A stretch of DNA of 43,910 nucleotides from NCBI GenBank assembly GCA_910587445.1, contig CAJULE010000004.1:68120-112029 (forward strand), written 5' to 3'. Source of the DNA: an uncultured Christensenellaceae bacterium (GTDB taxonomy: Bacteria > Bacillota > Clostridia > Christensenellales > Pumilibacteraceae). Below, one piece after another: positions 8,506 through 16,777 of this stretch (positions are counted from its first letter, which is position 1; every line of letters starts with the position of its first letter). The notes under the pieces were generated by a model. It made no database searches and was not told the DNA's origin. It saw only the letters and a program-made list of their open reading frames with translations. The position numbers and the translations under genes are program-made.

Positions 8506-8633
8506 CTTTGAGGGCTTAATCATCGTTTTCTACTTTGTCAGACTTACATTTTTGTTTCGGTCGTGTACGAAAAAGTACACTCCCTCACAAAAGCCGCGTC
8601 TTCCTCGTATAAAACGCGCTTAAGCCCTCAAAG
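8506..8633. repeat. Hairpin repeat R1, copy A (between ilvB and ilvN)
   Basis: The outer arms CTTTGAGGGCTTAA (8506-8519) and TTAAGCCCTCAAAG (8620-8633) are perfectly complementary and specific to this locus, since the right arm contains the end of ilvB including its stop codon. The core is shared with other copies: CGGTCGTGTACGAAAAAGTAC and an ACTCCC box, then AAAGCCGCGTCTTCCTCG. It belongs to the same subfamily as copy C2 (29577-29700). The core points along the plus strand, against ilvB and ilvN. Confidence 0.85.
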
Positions 8634-10289
8634 CTCTTCTATTATGTCGTTCATGGCTTTCCCCGGCGGTATCATGGGGAGGACCATATCGTCTTGCTCT
8701 ATCACGCAGTTTACGAGTACCGTGCCTTTTTCTTCGAGCGCTTCTTTTACTACGCTTTCGATTTCGTCATTGTTTTTGATAGTCATGCTCCTTGCGCCGA
8801 ACGCCTTTGCGAGCGCATCGTAATCGGTCGGCAGATCGAGCACGGTTGACGAATACCGCTTGCCGTAAAACAGCGTCTGCCACTGTCGCACCATGCCGAG
8901 CACGTTGTTGTTGAAAAGAAATATCTTTACGCACGCGCCGTATTTTACCGAGGTCGCAAGCTCGTTCATATTCATGTGGAAGGAACCGTCGCCCGTAAAC
9001 AGAACGGGGGCTCTGCCGCTTGCAAACGCCGCGCCTATAGCCGCTCCGAGACCGAAGCCCATTGTGCCGAGTCCGCCGCTCGTGAGAAGGGTGCGGGGAA
9101 GCTCGAAGCCGTAGCTCTGCGCCACCCACATCTGATGCTGTCCGACGTCGGTTGCGATCTTTGTGTCGGGCATGGAATTGCGTCTCACGCTTTCGATTAT
9201 CTTTCTCGGGTCAAGCTTTTTGCCTGCGGGGCGGAAAGGGTGCGCGGCTTTAAGCTCGGTCACTTTTTTCGCCCAGCCGCTTTCGCTCGTCGGCGCAAGG
9301 AGAGGGAGAATCGCCTCCAAGGCGGTCTTTACGTCCCCTTTAAGGTGCGCGTCGGAGCGTATGTTCTTGTCTATTTCCGCGTCGTCGATGTCTATGTGAA
9401 GTATCTTCGCCTGCTTCATGAATGCCTTTCTGTCCTGAGCTACGCGGTCGGAAAAGCGCGCGCCGAGTACGACGAGAAGATCGCATTCGGGAAGAGTCTT
9501 TGCGACGGCGGCGTTGCCGTGCATACCGACAAGCCCCGCAAACAGCGGATGAGAGGCGGGGAAGGCGCCCAGTCCCATGACCGACGAGCATACGGGCGCA
9601 CCGAGCTTTTCGGCAAATTCTATAAGAGCTTTGCTCGCGCCGCTCGAGATACAGCCTCCGCCCGTCATGATGTACGGACGGCGTGCGGAGTTTATGAGTT
9701 TTGCCGCGCTCTCGACATCGCGTGCGTTTAAAGGCGCTGCGGCTTCCTTTGCGGGCGCTTTCGGCTCGTAGTCGCACAGGGCTTGCTGTACGTCCTTCGG
9801 CACGTCTATAAGCACGGGTCCGCGTCTGCCGCTCATAGCAATCTCAAACGCCTCGCGTATGGTGTCCGCAAGCCTCGTGACGTCTTTTACGATATAGTTG
9901 TGCTTCGTGACGGGCATGGTTATCCCCGCAATGTCTACTTCTTGGAAGCTGTCTCTCCCGAGAAGGGGAACGGGGACGTTTCCCGTGATAGCGACCATGG
10001 GCACGCTGTCCATATAGGCGTTCGCGATTCCCGTCACGAGGTTAGTCGCGCCCGGTCCGCTCGTAGCGATCACGACGCCGGGCTTTCCCGACGCACGGGC
10101 ATAGCCGTCCGCGGCGTGCGCCGCGCCCTGTTCGTGCGAGGTGAGCACCTGCTTTATTCGGTCGGACGCAAGATAAAGCGCGTCGAACGTATCTATTATC
10201 TGTCCTCCGGGATAACCGAATACGCAGTCGACGCCCTGTTCTATGAGACACTCGACGATTATTTGACAGCCCTTGAGTTTACGTTTCAT
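8628..10289 (-). CDS. ilvB: Acetolactate synthase large (catalytic) subunit
   Basis: The thiamine-diphosphate enzyme that condenses pyruvate with pyruvate or 2-ketobutyrate, the first common step of branched-chain amino-acid synthesis. The 553-residue length is normal. The catalytic glutamate lies in TSHEQGAAHAADGYARASG, the central FAD-binding domain is present, and the ThDP/Mg motif appears as GDGSFHMNMNELATSVKYG with FLFNNN. GGAGAGG precedes the ATG. The gene has its own promoter (10355-10384). It ends inside the arm of repeat copy A, which parts it from ilvN. Confidence 0.97.
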   Translation of the reverse strand: MKRKLKGCQIIVECLIEQGVDCVFGYPGGQIIDTFDALYLASDRIKQVLTSHEQGAAHAADGYARASGKPGVVIATSGPGATNLVTGIANAYMDSVPMVAITGNVPVPLLGRDSFQEVDIAGITMPVTKHNYIVKDVTRLADTIREAFEIAMSGRRGPVLIDVPKDVQQALCDYEPKAPAKEAAAPLNARDVESAAKLINSARRPYIMTGGGCISSGASKALIEFAEKLGAPVCSSVMGLGAFPASHPLFAGLVGMHGNAAVAKTLPECDLLVVLGARFSDRVAQDRKAFMKQAKILHIDIDDAEIDKNIRSDAHLKGDVKTALEAILPLLAPTSESGWAKKVTELKAAHPFRPAGKKLDPRKIIESVRRNSMPDTKIATDVGQHQMWVAQSYGFELPRTLLTSGGLGTMGFGLGAAIGAAFASGRAPVLFTGDGSFHMNMNELATSVKYGACVKIFLFNNNVLGMVRQWQTLFYGKRYSSTVLDLPTDYDALAKAFGARSMTIKNNDEIESVVKEALEEKGTVLVNCVIEQDDMVLPMIPPGKAMNDIIEEL

Positions 10290-10354
10290 ATTGCCTCTCC
10301 GTGATTTATTGCTTTACAGTACTAAATCAAAACGCGTTATAGCTTTAATTATTT

Positions 10355-10384
10355 ATTAAAGCACAGACCGACTCTTTTTGTCAA
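10355..10384 (-). promoter_or_regulatory. Promoter of ilvB
   Basis: TTGACA (minus strand, 10379-10384), an 18-base spacer and TTTAAT (10355-10360). The leader is about 60 bases and shows no T-box, leader peptide or terminator. Confidence 0.6.
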
Positions 10385-10431
10385 GCGATTTCGCGCGGGA
10401 AAGACAAGCCTAAAAATCGTTATACAACAAA

Positions 10432-10455
10432 GGCGGTCGATTTTATTCGACCGCC
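10432..10455 (-). terminator. SRP RNA terminator
   Basis: On the minus strand GGCGGTCGA, a six-base loop and TCGACCGCC are followed by TTTGTTG, 16 bases past the end of the SRP RNA. Confidence 0.85.
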
Positions 10456-10470
10456 GTTGGTTTCGAAAAT

Positions 10471-10735
10471 GCCGTGCATCCGTTTTTGACAGAGAATACC
10501 GGGTCGTCCTTCCGCCGATAGGCTCCGCCAAAGCTACCTCGTGGCACACGTTGCTTTCTACTTAGTGCTGCTGCGGTCAGGCTCTGACACGGTTCGTAGC
10601 GCTTCGTTGCACAAGACCTTGGCATCGACGCTTCTCGGGCGGCGACTGCGCCCCATATGCTTGCCGAGAACGGCATTCAGCCTCACTGTAGCGGATTGTG
10701 AGTAAAGGGCACCGCTGGCTCCCCGCTTAGCACGG
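10471..10735 (-). ncRNA. ffs: Signal recognition particle RNA (large Bacillus type)
   Basis: The RNA core of the signal recognition particle, which with Ffh targets nascent membrane and secreted proteins. The 5' part on the minus strand, GTGCTAAGCGGGGAGCCAGC then GGTGCCC and CAATCCGCT, matches the Alu-domain sequence of the Bacillus subtilis scRNA, so this is the long form of about 265 bases found in Bacilli and Clostridia. Helix 8 reads GTGTCAG at 10584-10590 and AGCAGCACTAAG on the other side. The ends CCGTGC and GCACGG close the molecule. A consensus promoter and a terminator frame it. The helix 8 tip is odd (see findings). Ends are estimated to within a few bases. Confidence 0.93.
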
Positions 10736-10742
10736 CTTTGTT

Positions 10743-10771
10743 ATTATATTACATTTTGAGGTTTATTGCAA
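10743..10771 (-). promoter_or_regulatory. Promoter of the SRP RNA gene
   Basis: TTGCAA (10766-10771), a 17-base spacer and TATAAT (10743-10748) on the minus strand place the start near 10735, at the first bases of the folded RNA. Confidence 0.85.
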
Positions 10772-10821
10772 GCGATTTTCATTGATATTTTTCCAAACGG
10801 CTTATTATCTCTCTTATCATT

Positions 10822-11003
10822 AAAAAAGGCTCCCATTGAGCAAAGGGGAGCTGTCTGCGTAGCAGACTGAGGGGATTGTCGGAAGTAGAACGCAACAAAA
10901 ATGCCCTCTGTCATGTTGAGCGCAGTCGAATCTCTATCGCGTTCTTGCATTAAGCTTCGCGCATTACTATAGGACATCACCGAAATATTTAAAATATAAT
11001 CCT
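10822..11003. repeat. Dispersed repeats between SRP RNA and R2 copy 2
   Basis: A GGCTCCC...GGGGAGCTGTCTGCG unit with a hairpin (about 10828-10880) matches the unit at 58-110. After it comes a GTCATGTTGAGCGCAGTCGAATCTC unit (10909-10933), a variant of the GAGCGNAGTCGAG repeat. No gene is seen in 10772-11204. Confidence 0.65.
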
Positions 11004-11197
11004 CTAAAAAGGGTTTTTAGGGCAGAGCCCTAAATCGTTTAAAAGAGAGGGATTTGAAAGGGAGAGGAACAGTCGAAAGTTCCTCTCCCTTCATCTTTTT
11101 CGGCGCGCCTTTTCGAAAAAAGGCGCAGTAGCATTTTCCGTGGTTTTCTGAAAAACGACAAGAATCTTTTTCGCTCACCTTTTCTAAAAAAGGTTCA
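11004..11197. repeat. Structured repeat R2, copy 2
   Basis: It has the same order of hairpins as the copies at 341-600 and 29742-29956: GGGTTTTTAGGG start, stem GGGAGAGGAAC/GTTCCTCTCCC (11060-11089), then GGCGCGCCTTTTCGAAAAAA and a weaker CACCTTTTCTAAAAAAGGT unit. The stem bases differ from the other copies but stay paired. The right end is within ten bases of the protein-kinase stop codon. Confidence 0.8.
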
Positions 11198-11204
11198 ATT
11201 TGCT

Positions 11205-12227
11205 TTAATGCGTTTTTACTCCGCCTCCGAAGTGTAGCATGGGCGGCATGAACTCGCCGTACATCATCTGTATGAACTCGCCCATGTTGTCGTAGCGGTC
11301 CTTGGCATTCACCTTAAGCGATTTCATGAGGGCGTTTTCCTGCACAAGCGGAATATGAATTCCGTAAGCCGACGGGCGCACGAGCGTGTCCTTTTGCAGG
11401 CGATTGGGCGCGGCGGGAGGTATTACTCCCGTCAGACAGTTGTAAATGGTTGCGCCTGCCTGATATATGTCGGAGTAAGGTCCTTGCTTTAAGTCGGTGC
11501 GGTAAAGCTCTATGGGGGAGAAGCCGTGCTTTAGGATTATATACGGCTTCGTTACGTTCTTGTTGTAGAGGGAAGCCGCGCCGAAGTCCATTAGCTTGAC
11601 TTCGCGGTTCTTTACTATCTGTACGTTTTCGGGCGAAATATCCTTGTGTATAAGCCCGTATTGATGAAGCGCGAGCAGGGCGTCGAGAACGGGACGCATG
11701 ATGTTCAGCGTCTCTTTCATGGGAAGCCGTCCGCCGCGTTGCGTAATGTATTGGCGAAGCGAAATGCCTTCGAGATATTCCATTACGATATAAGCGGTGT
11801 GGTTGGTCGTGAAGAAGTCCTCGATTTTGACGGTGCCCGGCATATTAACTACGTTCGTGAGCACCTGCGCTTCGTCGAGAAAGGCGGACAGCCAGTGGTT
11901 GAAAGCGGGCGTTCCCGCCTGCGTCGAAACAGTGACGCACACGGAGTCGGTGCCGCGCGAGGCATAGCCCTTGGGGAAGAATTCTTTTATCGCGACCTTG
12001 GTCGATGTCTCGAGATCCCAGGCAAGATAGGTGATTCCGAATCCGCCCGAGCCGAGAGTCTTACCGAGAAAGTACCTGCGCTGTAAAATGGTGCGCGGGG
12101 GAAGCACCGCCGCGGAAGGCGCGACGGGTATAGCATACGTGCGGCAGTTTTGGCAATAGCCGTATACGTTCAGTGTGCCGAAGCAGTTCGGGCATATCAA
12201 GTTTAGGTTTCGAGTGTCCCTTGCCAT
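11205..12227 (-). CDS. Zinc-ribbon Ser/Thr protein kinase
   Basis: A eukaryote-like (Hanks-type) protein kinase of 340 residues, cytoplasmic, with no membrane helix and no PASTA domains, so unlike PrkC/StkP. An N-terminal zinc ribbon (C12, C15, C25, C28) precedes the kinase domain at about 50-325. All catalytic residues are present: glycine loop LGSGGFGITY (58-67), VAIK lysine K81, helix-C E119, catalytic loop HKDISPEN (D196, N201) and DFG at 214-216. HKD replaces the usual HRD. The C-lobe is compact and stops soon after the last helix. It is a single gene; the substrate is unknown. The promoter sits so close to the ATG that the mRNA is probably leaderless, and no Shine-Dalgarno is present. 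The TIR protein at 5571 has a similar N-terminal zinc ribbon. Confidence 0.9.
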   Translation of the reverse strand: MARDTRNLNLICPNCFGTLNVYGYCQNCRTYAIPVAPSAAVLPPRTILQRRYFLGKTLGSGGFGITYLAWDLETSTKVAIKEFFPKGYASRGTDSVCVTVSTQAGTPAFNHWLSAFLDEAQVLTNVVNMPGTVKIEDFFTTNHTAYIVMEYLEGISLRQYITQRGGRLPMKETLNIMRPVLDALLALHQYGLIHKDISPENVQIVKNREVKLMDFGAASLYNKNVTKPYIILKHGFSPIELYRTDLKQGPYSDIYQAGATIYNCLTGVIPPAAPNRLQKDTLVRPSAYGIHIPLVQENALMKSLKVNAKDRYDNMGEFIQMMYGEFMPPMLHFGGGVKTH

Positions 12228-12234
12228 AGCTTAT

Positions 12235-12263
12235 ATTATAGCAAAAAAAACCGATTTAGTCAA
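12235..12263 (-). promoter_or_regulatory. Promoter of the protein-kinase gene (leaderless)
   Basis: TTGACT (12258-12263), a 17-base spacer and TATAAT (12235-12240) on the minus strand. Only seven bases lie between the -10 box and the ATG at 12227, so transcription should begin at or next to the start codon. Confidence 0.75.
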
Positions 12264-12427
12264 CACTTATACCTCAAAAAATTTATACAATTATTTCCTT
12301 TTGCGCCTGTGCCGAAAGGGCATACGGGAGGCGAATTTCGGGCAAAACGGCTCGTGACCGGCAGGGCGGCAGAGCGCGGAGAGAGAAAGCCTATAAAGAG
12401 AAATTTTGCTTTATGCTCGCCGAATGT

Positions 12428-12456
12428 TTGACTTTGCTTCGGCTTCGTTATATAAT
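12428..12456 (+). promoter_or_regulatory. Promoter of the ileS operon
   Basis: TTGACT (12428-12433), 17 bases, TATAAT (12451-12456). The leader of about 110 bases contains a hairpin, ACCGTC (12507-12512)/GACGGT (12519-12524), but none of the conserved T-box sequences. Nothing else is seen in 12264-12427. Confidence 0.8.
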
Positions 12457-12574
12457 TGTAAAAGAGATTTTACGAAAACTCATTTTAAAAGAGCTTTGAT
12501 AAGCGGACCGTCTGCCAAGACGGTGCGCATAAGTTTTGCGATTTAAAACCCGAAATCATATTTAGGAGCGCAAT

Positions 12575-15500
12575 ATGCCGCAGAAGAAAAAGAATATGTA
12601 CAAGAAGGCAGACCCCAATCTCGATTTCGTCGAGCGTGAAAAAGAGGTCATAAAGTATTGGAAGGCGCACGACGTTTTCAAAAAGAGCATAGCTCTTCGC
12701 GAGGGCGGCGAAGAATTTTCCTTTTACGACGGACCTCCTACGGCAAACGGCAAGCCGCACGTAGGTCATATTCTCACGCGCGTAATGAAGGACATAATCC
12801 CGCGCTATAAGACGATGAAAGGCTGCCACGTCCTGCGTAAGGCGGGTTGGGACACGCACGGTTTGCCCGTCGAGCTCGAGGTCGAAAAGAAGCTCGGTAT
12901 GGACGGCAAAAAGGACATCGAACGCTATGGCGTCGAGCCTTTCATAAAGAAGTGCAAGGAGAGCGTGTTCACCTATAAGTCGGAGTGGGAGCGTATGAGC
13001 GAGCGCGTCGGCTATTGGGCGGACATGGAAAATCCCTATGTCACTTACGACGACAACTATATCGAGTCTGTCTGGTGGTCGCTCAAAAAGATTTACGACA
13101 TGGGGCTCATTTATAAGGGGCACAAAATAGTTCCGTACTGCCCGCGTTGCGGCACGGCGCTTTCTTCGCACGAAGTGGCGCAAGGTTATAAGGAAGTCGA
13201 AGAGAAATCCTGCGTAGCCCGCTTTAAGGTCGTCGGAGAAAAAGACCTCTATATTCTTGCCTGGACGACCACCCCTTGGACGCTTCCGAGCAACGTCGCT
13301 CTCTGCGTCGGCGCGGACTACGATTACGCCGTCGTGAAAAACGGAAACGAGCGTCTCATTCTTGCGGAAGCTCTCGTGAAAAATTTCTTCGACGAGCCCG
13401 AAATAATCGAATGTAAAAAAGGCTCGGCGCTCAAAGGTATGCGCTACGAGCCGCTGTTTGAATTCTATAAGAAGGAACGAGAGGACTGCCACTATGTCGT
13501 CTGCGACGATTACGTCACTTTGGAGGACGGCACGGGCGTCGTGCACATCGCTCCCGCATTCGGCGAGGACGACGCGCGCGTGGGAAGGGACAACGATCTT
13601 CCGTTCGTTCAGCTTGTCGGCATAGACGGCAGATTCGACGAGCGTTGCGGCGAGCTTAAAGGCGTGTTCTGCAAGGACGGCGACAAGATAATTCTGAAGG
13701 ATCTCAAATCCCGCGGACTGCTGTTTAAAGAGCTCATGTATAAGCACAGCTATCCGTACTGCTGGCGCTGCGACACGCCGCTTATCTACTACGCTCGCTC
13801 GACCTGGTTCATAAAGACGACCGAAGTTCGCGACAGGCTTCTCAAAAACAATGCGTCCGTAAATTGGATGCCCGACTCGATAGGTAAGGGCAGAATGGGG
13901 AACTTCCTCGAAAACGTCATCGATTGGGGACTCTCGCGCGAACGCTATTGGGGTACGCCGCTTCCCATCTGGGTATGTCCCGACTGCGGCAAGACAAAGG
14001 TGGTCGGATCGAAAGCGGAGCTTAAAGAGCTCGGCGGCATAAAGGGAGATATCGAGCTTCACAAGCCCTATGTCGACGCGGTGGAGATTCCGTGCGGTTG
14101 CGGCGCGAAAATGAAGCGCACGAGCGAAGTGATAGACTGCTGGTACGATTCGGGCAGTATGCCGTTTGCGCAGTATCACTATCCGTTCGAAAACAAGGAG
14201 GTGTTCGAGCGCACCTATCCCGCAGACTTCATTTCCGAAGCGGTGGATCAGACTCGCGGTTGGTTCTATACGCTCCTCGCGATTTCCACGCTCATATTCG
14301 ATAAAGCGCCCTTTAAAAACTGTATCGTCCTCGGCCACGTAAACGACAAGGACGGAATAAAGATGTCCAAGCATAAGGGCAACGTCGTCGATCCGTGGAG
14401 CGTCCTCGACAAACAGGGCTCGGACGCCGTGCGCTGGTACTTCTATACAAGTTCCGCGCCGTGGCTTCCGTCGCGCTTCTATGCAGACGCGGTTTCCGAG
14501 GCGCAGAGAAAATATCTCGGCACGCTCTGGAACACATATTGCTTCTACGTCCTCTATGCGGAAATAGACAAGTTCGACCCGACTAAGTACGACATAAATA
14601 AGTGCGCGCTCACCGTAATGGATAAGTGGATCCTTTCGGGGCTGAACACTCTCATAGACACGGTTGACAAAAATCTAAACGAATACAAGATTTTCGAAGC
14701 GGCGCGAGCAATGCAGGACTTTACGGACTCGCTTTCGAATTGGTACGTGCGCCGTTGCCGCAGACGCTTCTGGGTGAGCGGAAAGGGCGACGACAAGATC
14801 GCCGCGTTTACTACGCTTTACACCGCGCTCAAGACGCTTTCCCTTCTGACGGCTCCGTTTACGCCGTTTATGGCGGAAAGCATTTACGGCAATATCGTCC
14901 TTTCCGTCGATAAGTCCGCGCCCGAGTCGGTGCACCTGTGCGACTTCCCGAAAGCGGATTTCGGCTATGTGGACAAGGGGCTCGAGTCGGCAATGGACGT
15001 CATAATCGAAGCTGCGGAACTCGGTCGCTCGGCGCGCAGCGCGGCAAAGATCCGCAACCGACAACCCCTTCCGACGTTATATCTCGCGGGCGACGGAGCG
15101 GATAAAATAGCTTCCGAGCGAGAAGCGATCTCGTCCCAGCTCAAGGATATTCTCGCCGACGAGATAAACGTAAAGCGCGTGGAAGTGTCGGGAGACGCGG
15201 AAAGTCTCATGTCTTACGAGGTTAAGCCACAGCTCAAAACCGTCGGACCGAGGTACGGCAAAAACGTGGGCGCAATCCGCTCGCATCTTGCCGAGAACGG
15301 CGACAAAGCGGCAAATGCAGTAAAGGGCGGCGGAGTGTATACTTTCGAAGTCGGCGGCGAAAAGATAGAGCTTAAGGAAAGCGATATGCTGATTTCGAGA
15401 AAGGAGCGCGAGGGCTATTCCGCGCTCACGGGTAAGACCGTTTCGGTCGCGCTCGATCTCAAGCTCGACGCTTCGCTCATAACCGAGGGCTATATGCGCG

Positions 15501-15724
15501 AGCTCGTCTCCAAGGTCCAAAATATGCGCAAGGACAGCGGCTTTGACGTTACGGACAGGATAGAGCTGTGCGTCGGAAGCGGTGCCGAGATCGACAAGGT
15601 GCTTGAGATTTACGGCGAGAGGGTGGCGAGCGAGGTGCTCGCAAACAAGATTACGCGCTCGGATAAAGGCACGGAATGCGATCTCGGCGGAATAAAAGTA
15701 AAGCTGTCGGTAAATAAGTTATGA
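12575..15724 (+). CDS. ileS: Isoleucyl-tRNA synthetase, eukaryote-like type
   Basis: It charges tRNA-Ile with isoleucine. At 1049 residues it is longer than the usual Firmicutes enzyme (about 920) and lacks the C-terminal zinc finger of that form. Length and sequence (for example FYDGPPTANGKPHVGHILTR and NTYCFYVLYAEIDKFDP) fit the IleRS2 branch found in eukaryotes and some bacteria and known for natural mupirocin resistance. The HIGH motif is HVGH, and the second class I motif is KMSKHKGN. The editing domain with TTPWTLPSNVALCVG is present. AGGAG lies seven bases upstream of the ATG. The stop codon overlaps the next gene's start (ATGA), so the two are translationally coupled. Confidence 0.95.
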   Translation: MPQKKKNMYKKADPNLDFVEREKEVIKYWKAHDVFKKSIALREGGEEFSFYDGPPTANGKPHVGHILTRVMKDIIPRYKTMKGCHVLRKAGWDTHGLPVELEVEKKLGMDGKKDIERYGVEPFIKKCKESVFTYKSEWERMSERVGYWADMENPYVTYDDNYIESVWWSLKKIYDMGLIYKGHKIVPYCPRCGTALSSHEVAQGYKEVEEKSCVARFKVVGEKDLYILAWTTTPWTLPSNVALCVGADYDYAVVKNGNERLILAEALVKNFFDEPEIIECKKGSALKGMRYEPLFEFYKKEREDCHYVVCDDYVTLEDGTGVVHIAPAFGEDDARVGRDNDLPFVQLVGIDGRFDERCGELKGVFCKDGDKIILKDLKSRGLLFKELMYKHSYPYCWRCDTPLIYYARSTWFIKTTEVRDRLLKNNASVNWMPDSIGKGRMGNFLENVIDWGLSRERYWGTPLPIWVCPDCGKTKVVGSKAELKELGGIKGDIELHKPYVDAVEIPCGCGAKMKRTSEVIDCWYDSGSMPFAQYHYPFENKEVFERTYPADFISEAVDQTRGWFYTLLAISTLIFDKAPFKNCIVLGHVNDKDGIKMSKHKGNVVDPWSVLDKQGSDAVRWYFYTSSAPWLPSRFYADAVSEAQRKYLGTLWNTYCFYVLYAEIDKFDPTKYDINKCALTVMDKWILSGLNTLIDTVDKNLNEYKIFEAARAMQDFTDSLSNWYVRRCRRRFWVSGKGDDKIAAFTTLYTALKTLSLLTAPFTPFMAESIYGNIVLSVDKSAPESVHLCDFPKADFGYVDKGLESAMDVIIEAAELGRSARSAAKIRNRQPLPTLYLAGDGADKIASEREAISSQLKDILADEINVKRVEVSGDAESLMSYEVKPQLKTVGPRYGKNVGAIRSHLAENGDKAANAVKGGGVYTFEVGGEKIELKESDMLISRKEREGYSALTGKTVSVALDLKLDASLITEGYMRELVSKVQNMRKDSGFDVTDRIELCVGSGAEIDKVLEIYGERVASEVLANKITRSDKGTECDLGGIKVKLSVNKL

Positions 15725-16593
15725 TAGCCTCCGATTGGACAGACTACGAAATAATCGGGAGCGGCGACGGAGAAAAGCTCGAGCGCTGGAAGGACGTATA
15801 TCTTCTGAGACCCGATCCGCAAGCCATATGGAAACCCGAGTTCGACCTAAAGGGCTTCAAAAAACTCAACGCGTGCTATAGACGCGAGGCGAGCGGCGGC
15901 GGGGCGTGGGAAAAGCTCAAGCCCTTTCCCGAACAGTGGAACGTCGGTTGGCGCAACCTCACTTTCTCCGTCAGACCCATGGGCTTCAAGCATACGGGAC
16001 TGTTTCCCGAGCAGGCGGCGAATTGGTCGCTTATGACCGATATAATCCGCAAGGAAAACCGCAGGATAAACGTCTTGAACCTCTTCGGGTACACGGGCGG
16101 CGCAAGCGTTGCCTGTGCGGCGGCGGGCGCGTTCGTGACCCACGTCGACGCGGCTAAAGGCATGGTCGAGCGTTGCAAGCTGAACGCAAAGCTTTCCAAT
16201 CTTCCGAGCGATTCCATACGCTACATCGTCGACGACTGCGCAAAGTTCGTCGCGCGCGAGATAAAGCGCGGCAAGAGCTATGACGCGGTGATCATGGATC
16301 CTCCTTCGTACGGAAGAGGTCCGGGCGGCGAGCTGTGGAAGATAGAGGACGACATCTTCGGACTTCTCTCGGAAGTGAAAAAGGTGCTTTCGGACAGTCC
16401 CGTGTTCTTTCTCGTCAACAGCTATACTACGGGTCTCCAGCCGACCGTCATCGACAATCTTCTCTCAATTGCGCTCGGCTCTTTCGGCGGCACGCACACC
16501 GCTTACGAAGTCGGATTGCCGACGTCGGATAAGCGCGGAGTGGTGTTGCCTTGCGGCTGCTCGGGACTTTGGGTCAACAGCGAGGGCGCATAA
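15721..16593 (+). CDS. Class I SAM-dependent methyltransferase, RlmI/COG1092-like
   Basis: A 290-residue methyltransferase with the fold and motifs of the RlmI/RlmK rRNA cytosine and guanine methyltransferases, although the N-terminal PUA domain of RlmI is missing. SAM-binding motif I is NLFGYTGGASVA (from residue 120), the acidic loop is HVDAAKGM, and the catalytic DPPSYGRGPGG lies at 193-203. The start overlaps the ileS stop by four bases (ATGA). Target is probably a base in 23S rRNA, but this is inferred from the family. The last codons (GAGGGCG at 16582) form the left arm of repeat copy B. Confidence 0.88.
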   Translation: MIASDWTDYEIIGSGDGEKLERWKDVYLLRPDPQAIWKPEFDLKGFKKLNACYRREASGGGAWEKLKPFPEQWNVGWRNLTFSVRPMGFKHTGLFPEQAANWSLMTDIIRKENRRINVLNLFGYTGGASVACAAAGAFVTHVDAAKGMVERCKLNAKLSNLPSDSIRYIVDDCAKFVAREIKRGKSYDAVIMDPPSYGRGPGGELWKIEDDIFGLLSEVKKVLSDSPVFFLVNSYTTGLQPTVIDNLLSIALGSFGGTHTAYEVGLPTSDKRGVVLPCGCSGLWVNSEGA

Positions 16594-16762
16594 GCTGCGC
16601 AATACGAACTGCGTGCTCCTTGCACTCGGTCATGTACGAAAAAGTACACTCCCGTCGTGCTCGTCGCCAGCTGTCCGTCTTGCTTGCTTCTTCACCCTCT
16701 GGCGCTACTTGAAATGTGTCGCTTCTAATCCGTCATGAATTATTGCTTGCTTCTTCGCCCTC
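16582..16762. repeat. Hairpin repeat R1, copy B, with duplicated right arm
   Basis: The left arm GAGGGCG (16582-16588) lies in the last codons of the methyltransferase gene. It pairs imperfectly with CACCCTC (16693-16699) and perfectly with a second right arm CGCCCTC (16756-16762). The apical hairpin is TGTAC (16633-16637)/GTACA (16644-16648), and the right part reads CTGTCCGTCTTGCTTGCTTC. The right arm with TTGCTTGCTTCTTC is therefore present twice, as also seen after alaS. Confidence 0.75.
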
Positions 16763-16777
16763 TGACAAAACACCTAT

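Noticed and set aside
8553..8580. GTGTACGAAAAAGTACAC as a transcription-factor operator
   Set aside because: The same palindrome occurs at the centre of every R1 element within a larger conserved fold and downstream of genes, so it is part of the element and not a promoter operator.
5571..10289. TIR gene as part of an antiphage island with ilvBN
   Set aside because: Its neighbours are amino-acid synthesis genes and SRP RNA, with no other defence, integrase or phage genes nearby.
12500..12530. T-box or other riboswitch in the ileS leader
   Set aside because: Only one simple hairpin (ACCGTC/GACGGT) is present, with no AG-bulge, specifier or GGTGG-ACCGCG antiterminator sequence.
12485..14374. 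Minus-strand frame of 629 codons opposite ileS
   Set aside because: The plus-strand product is an obvious IleRS with all motifs; the reverse frame shows no family features or start signals.
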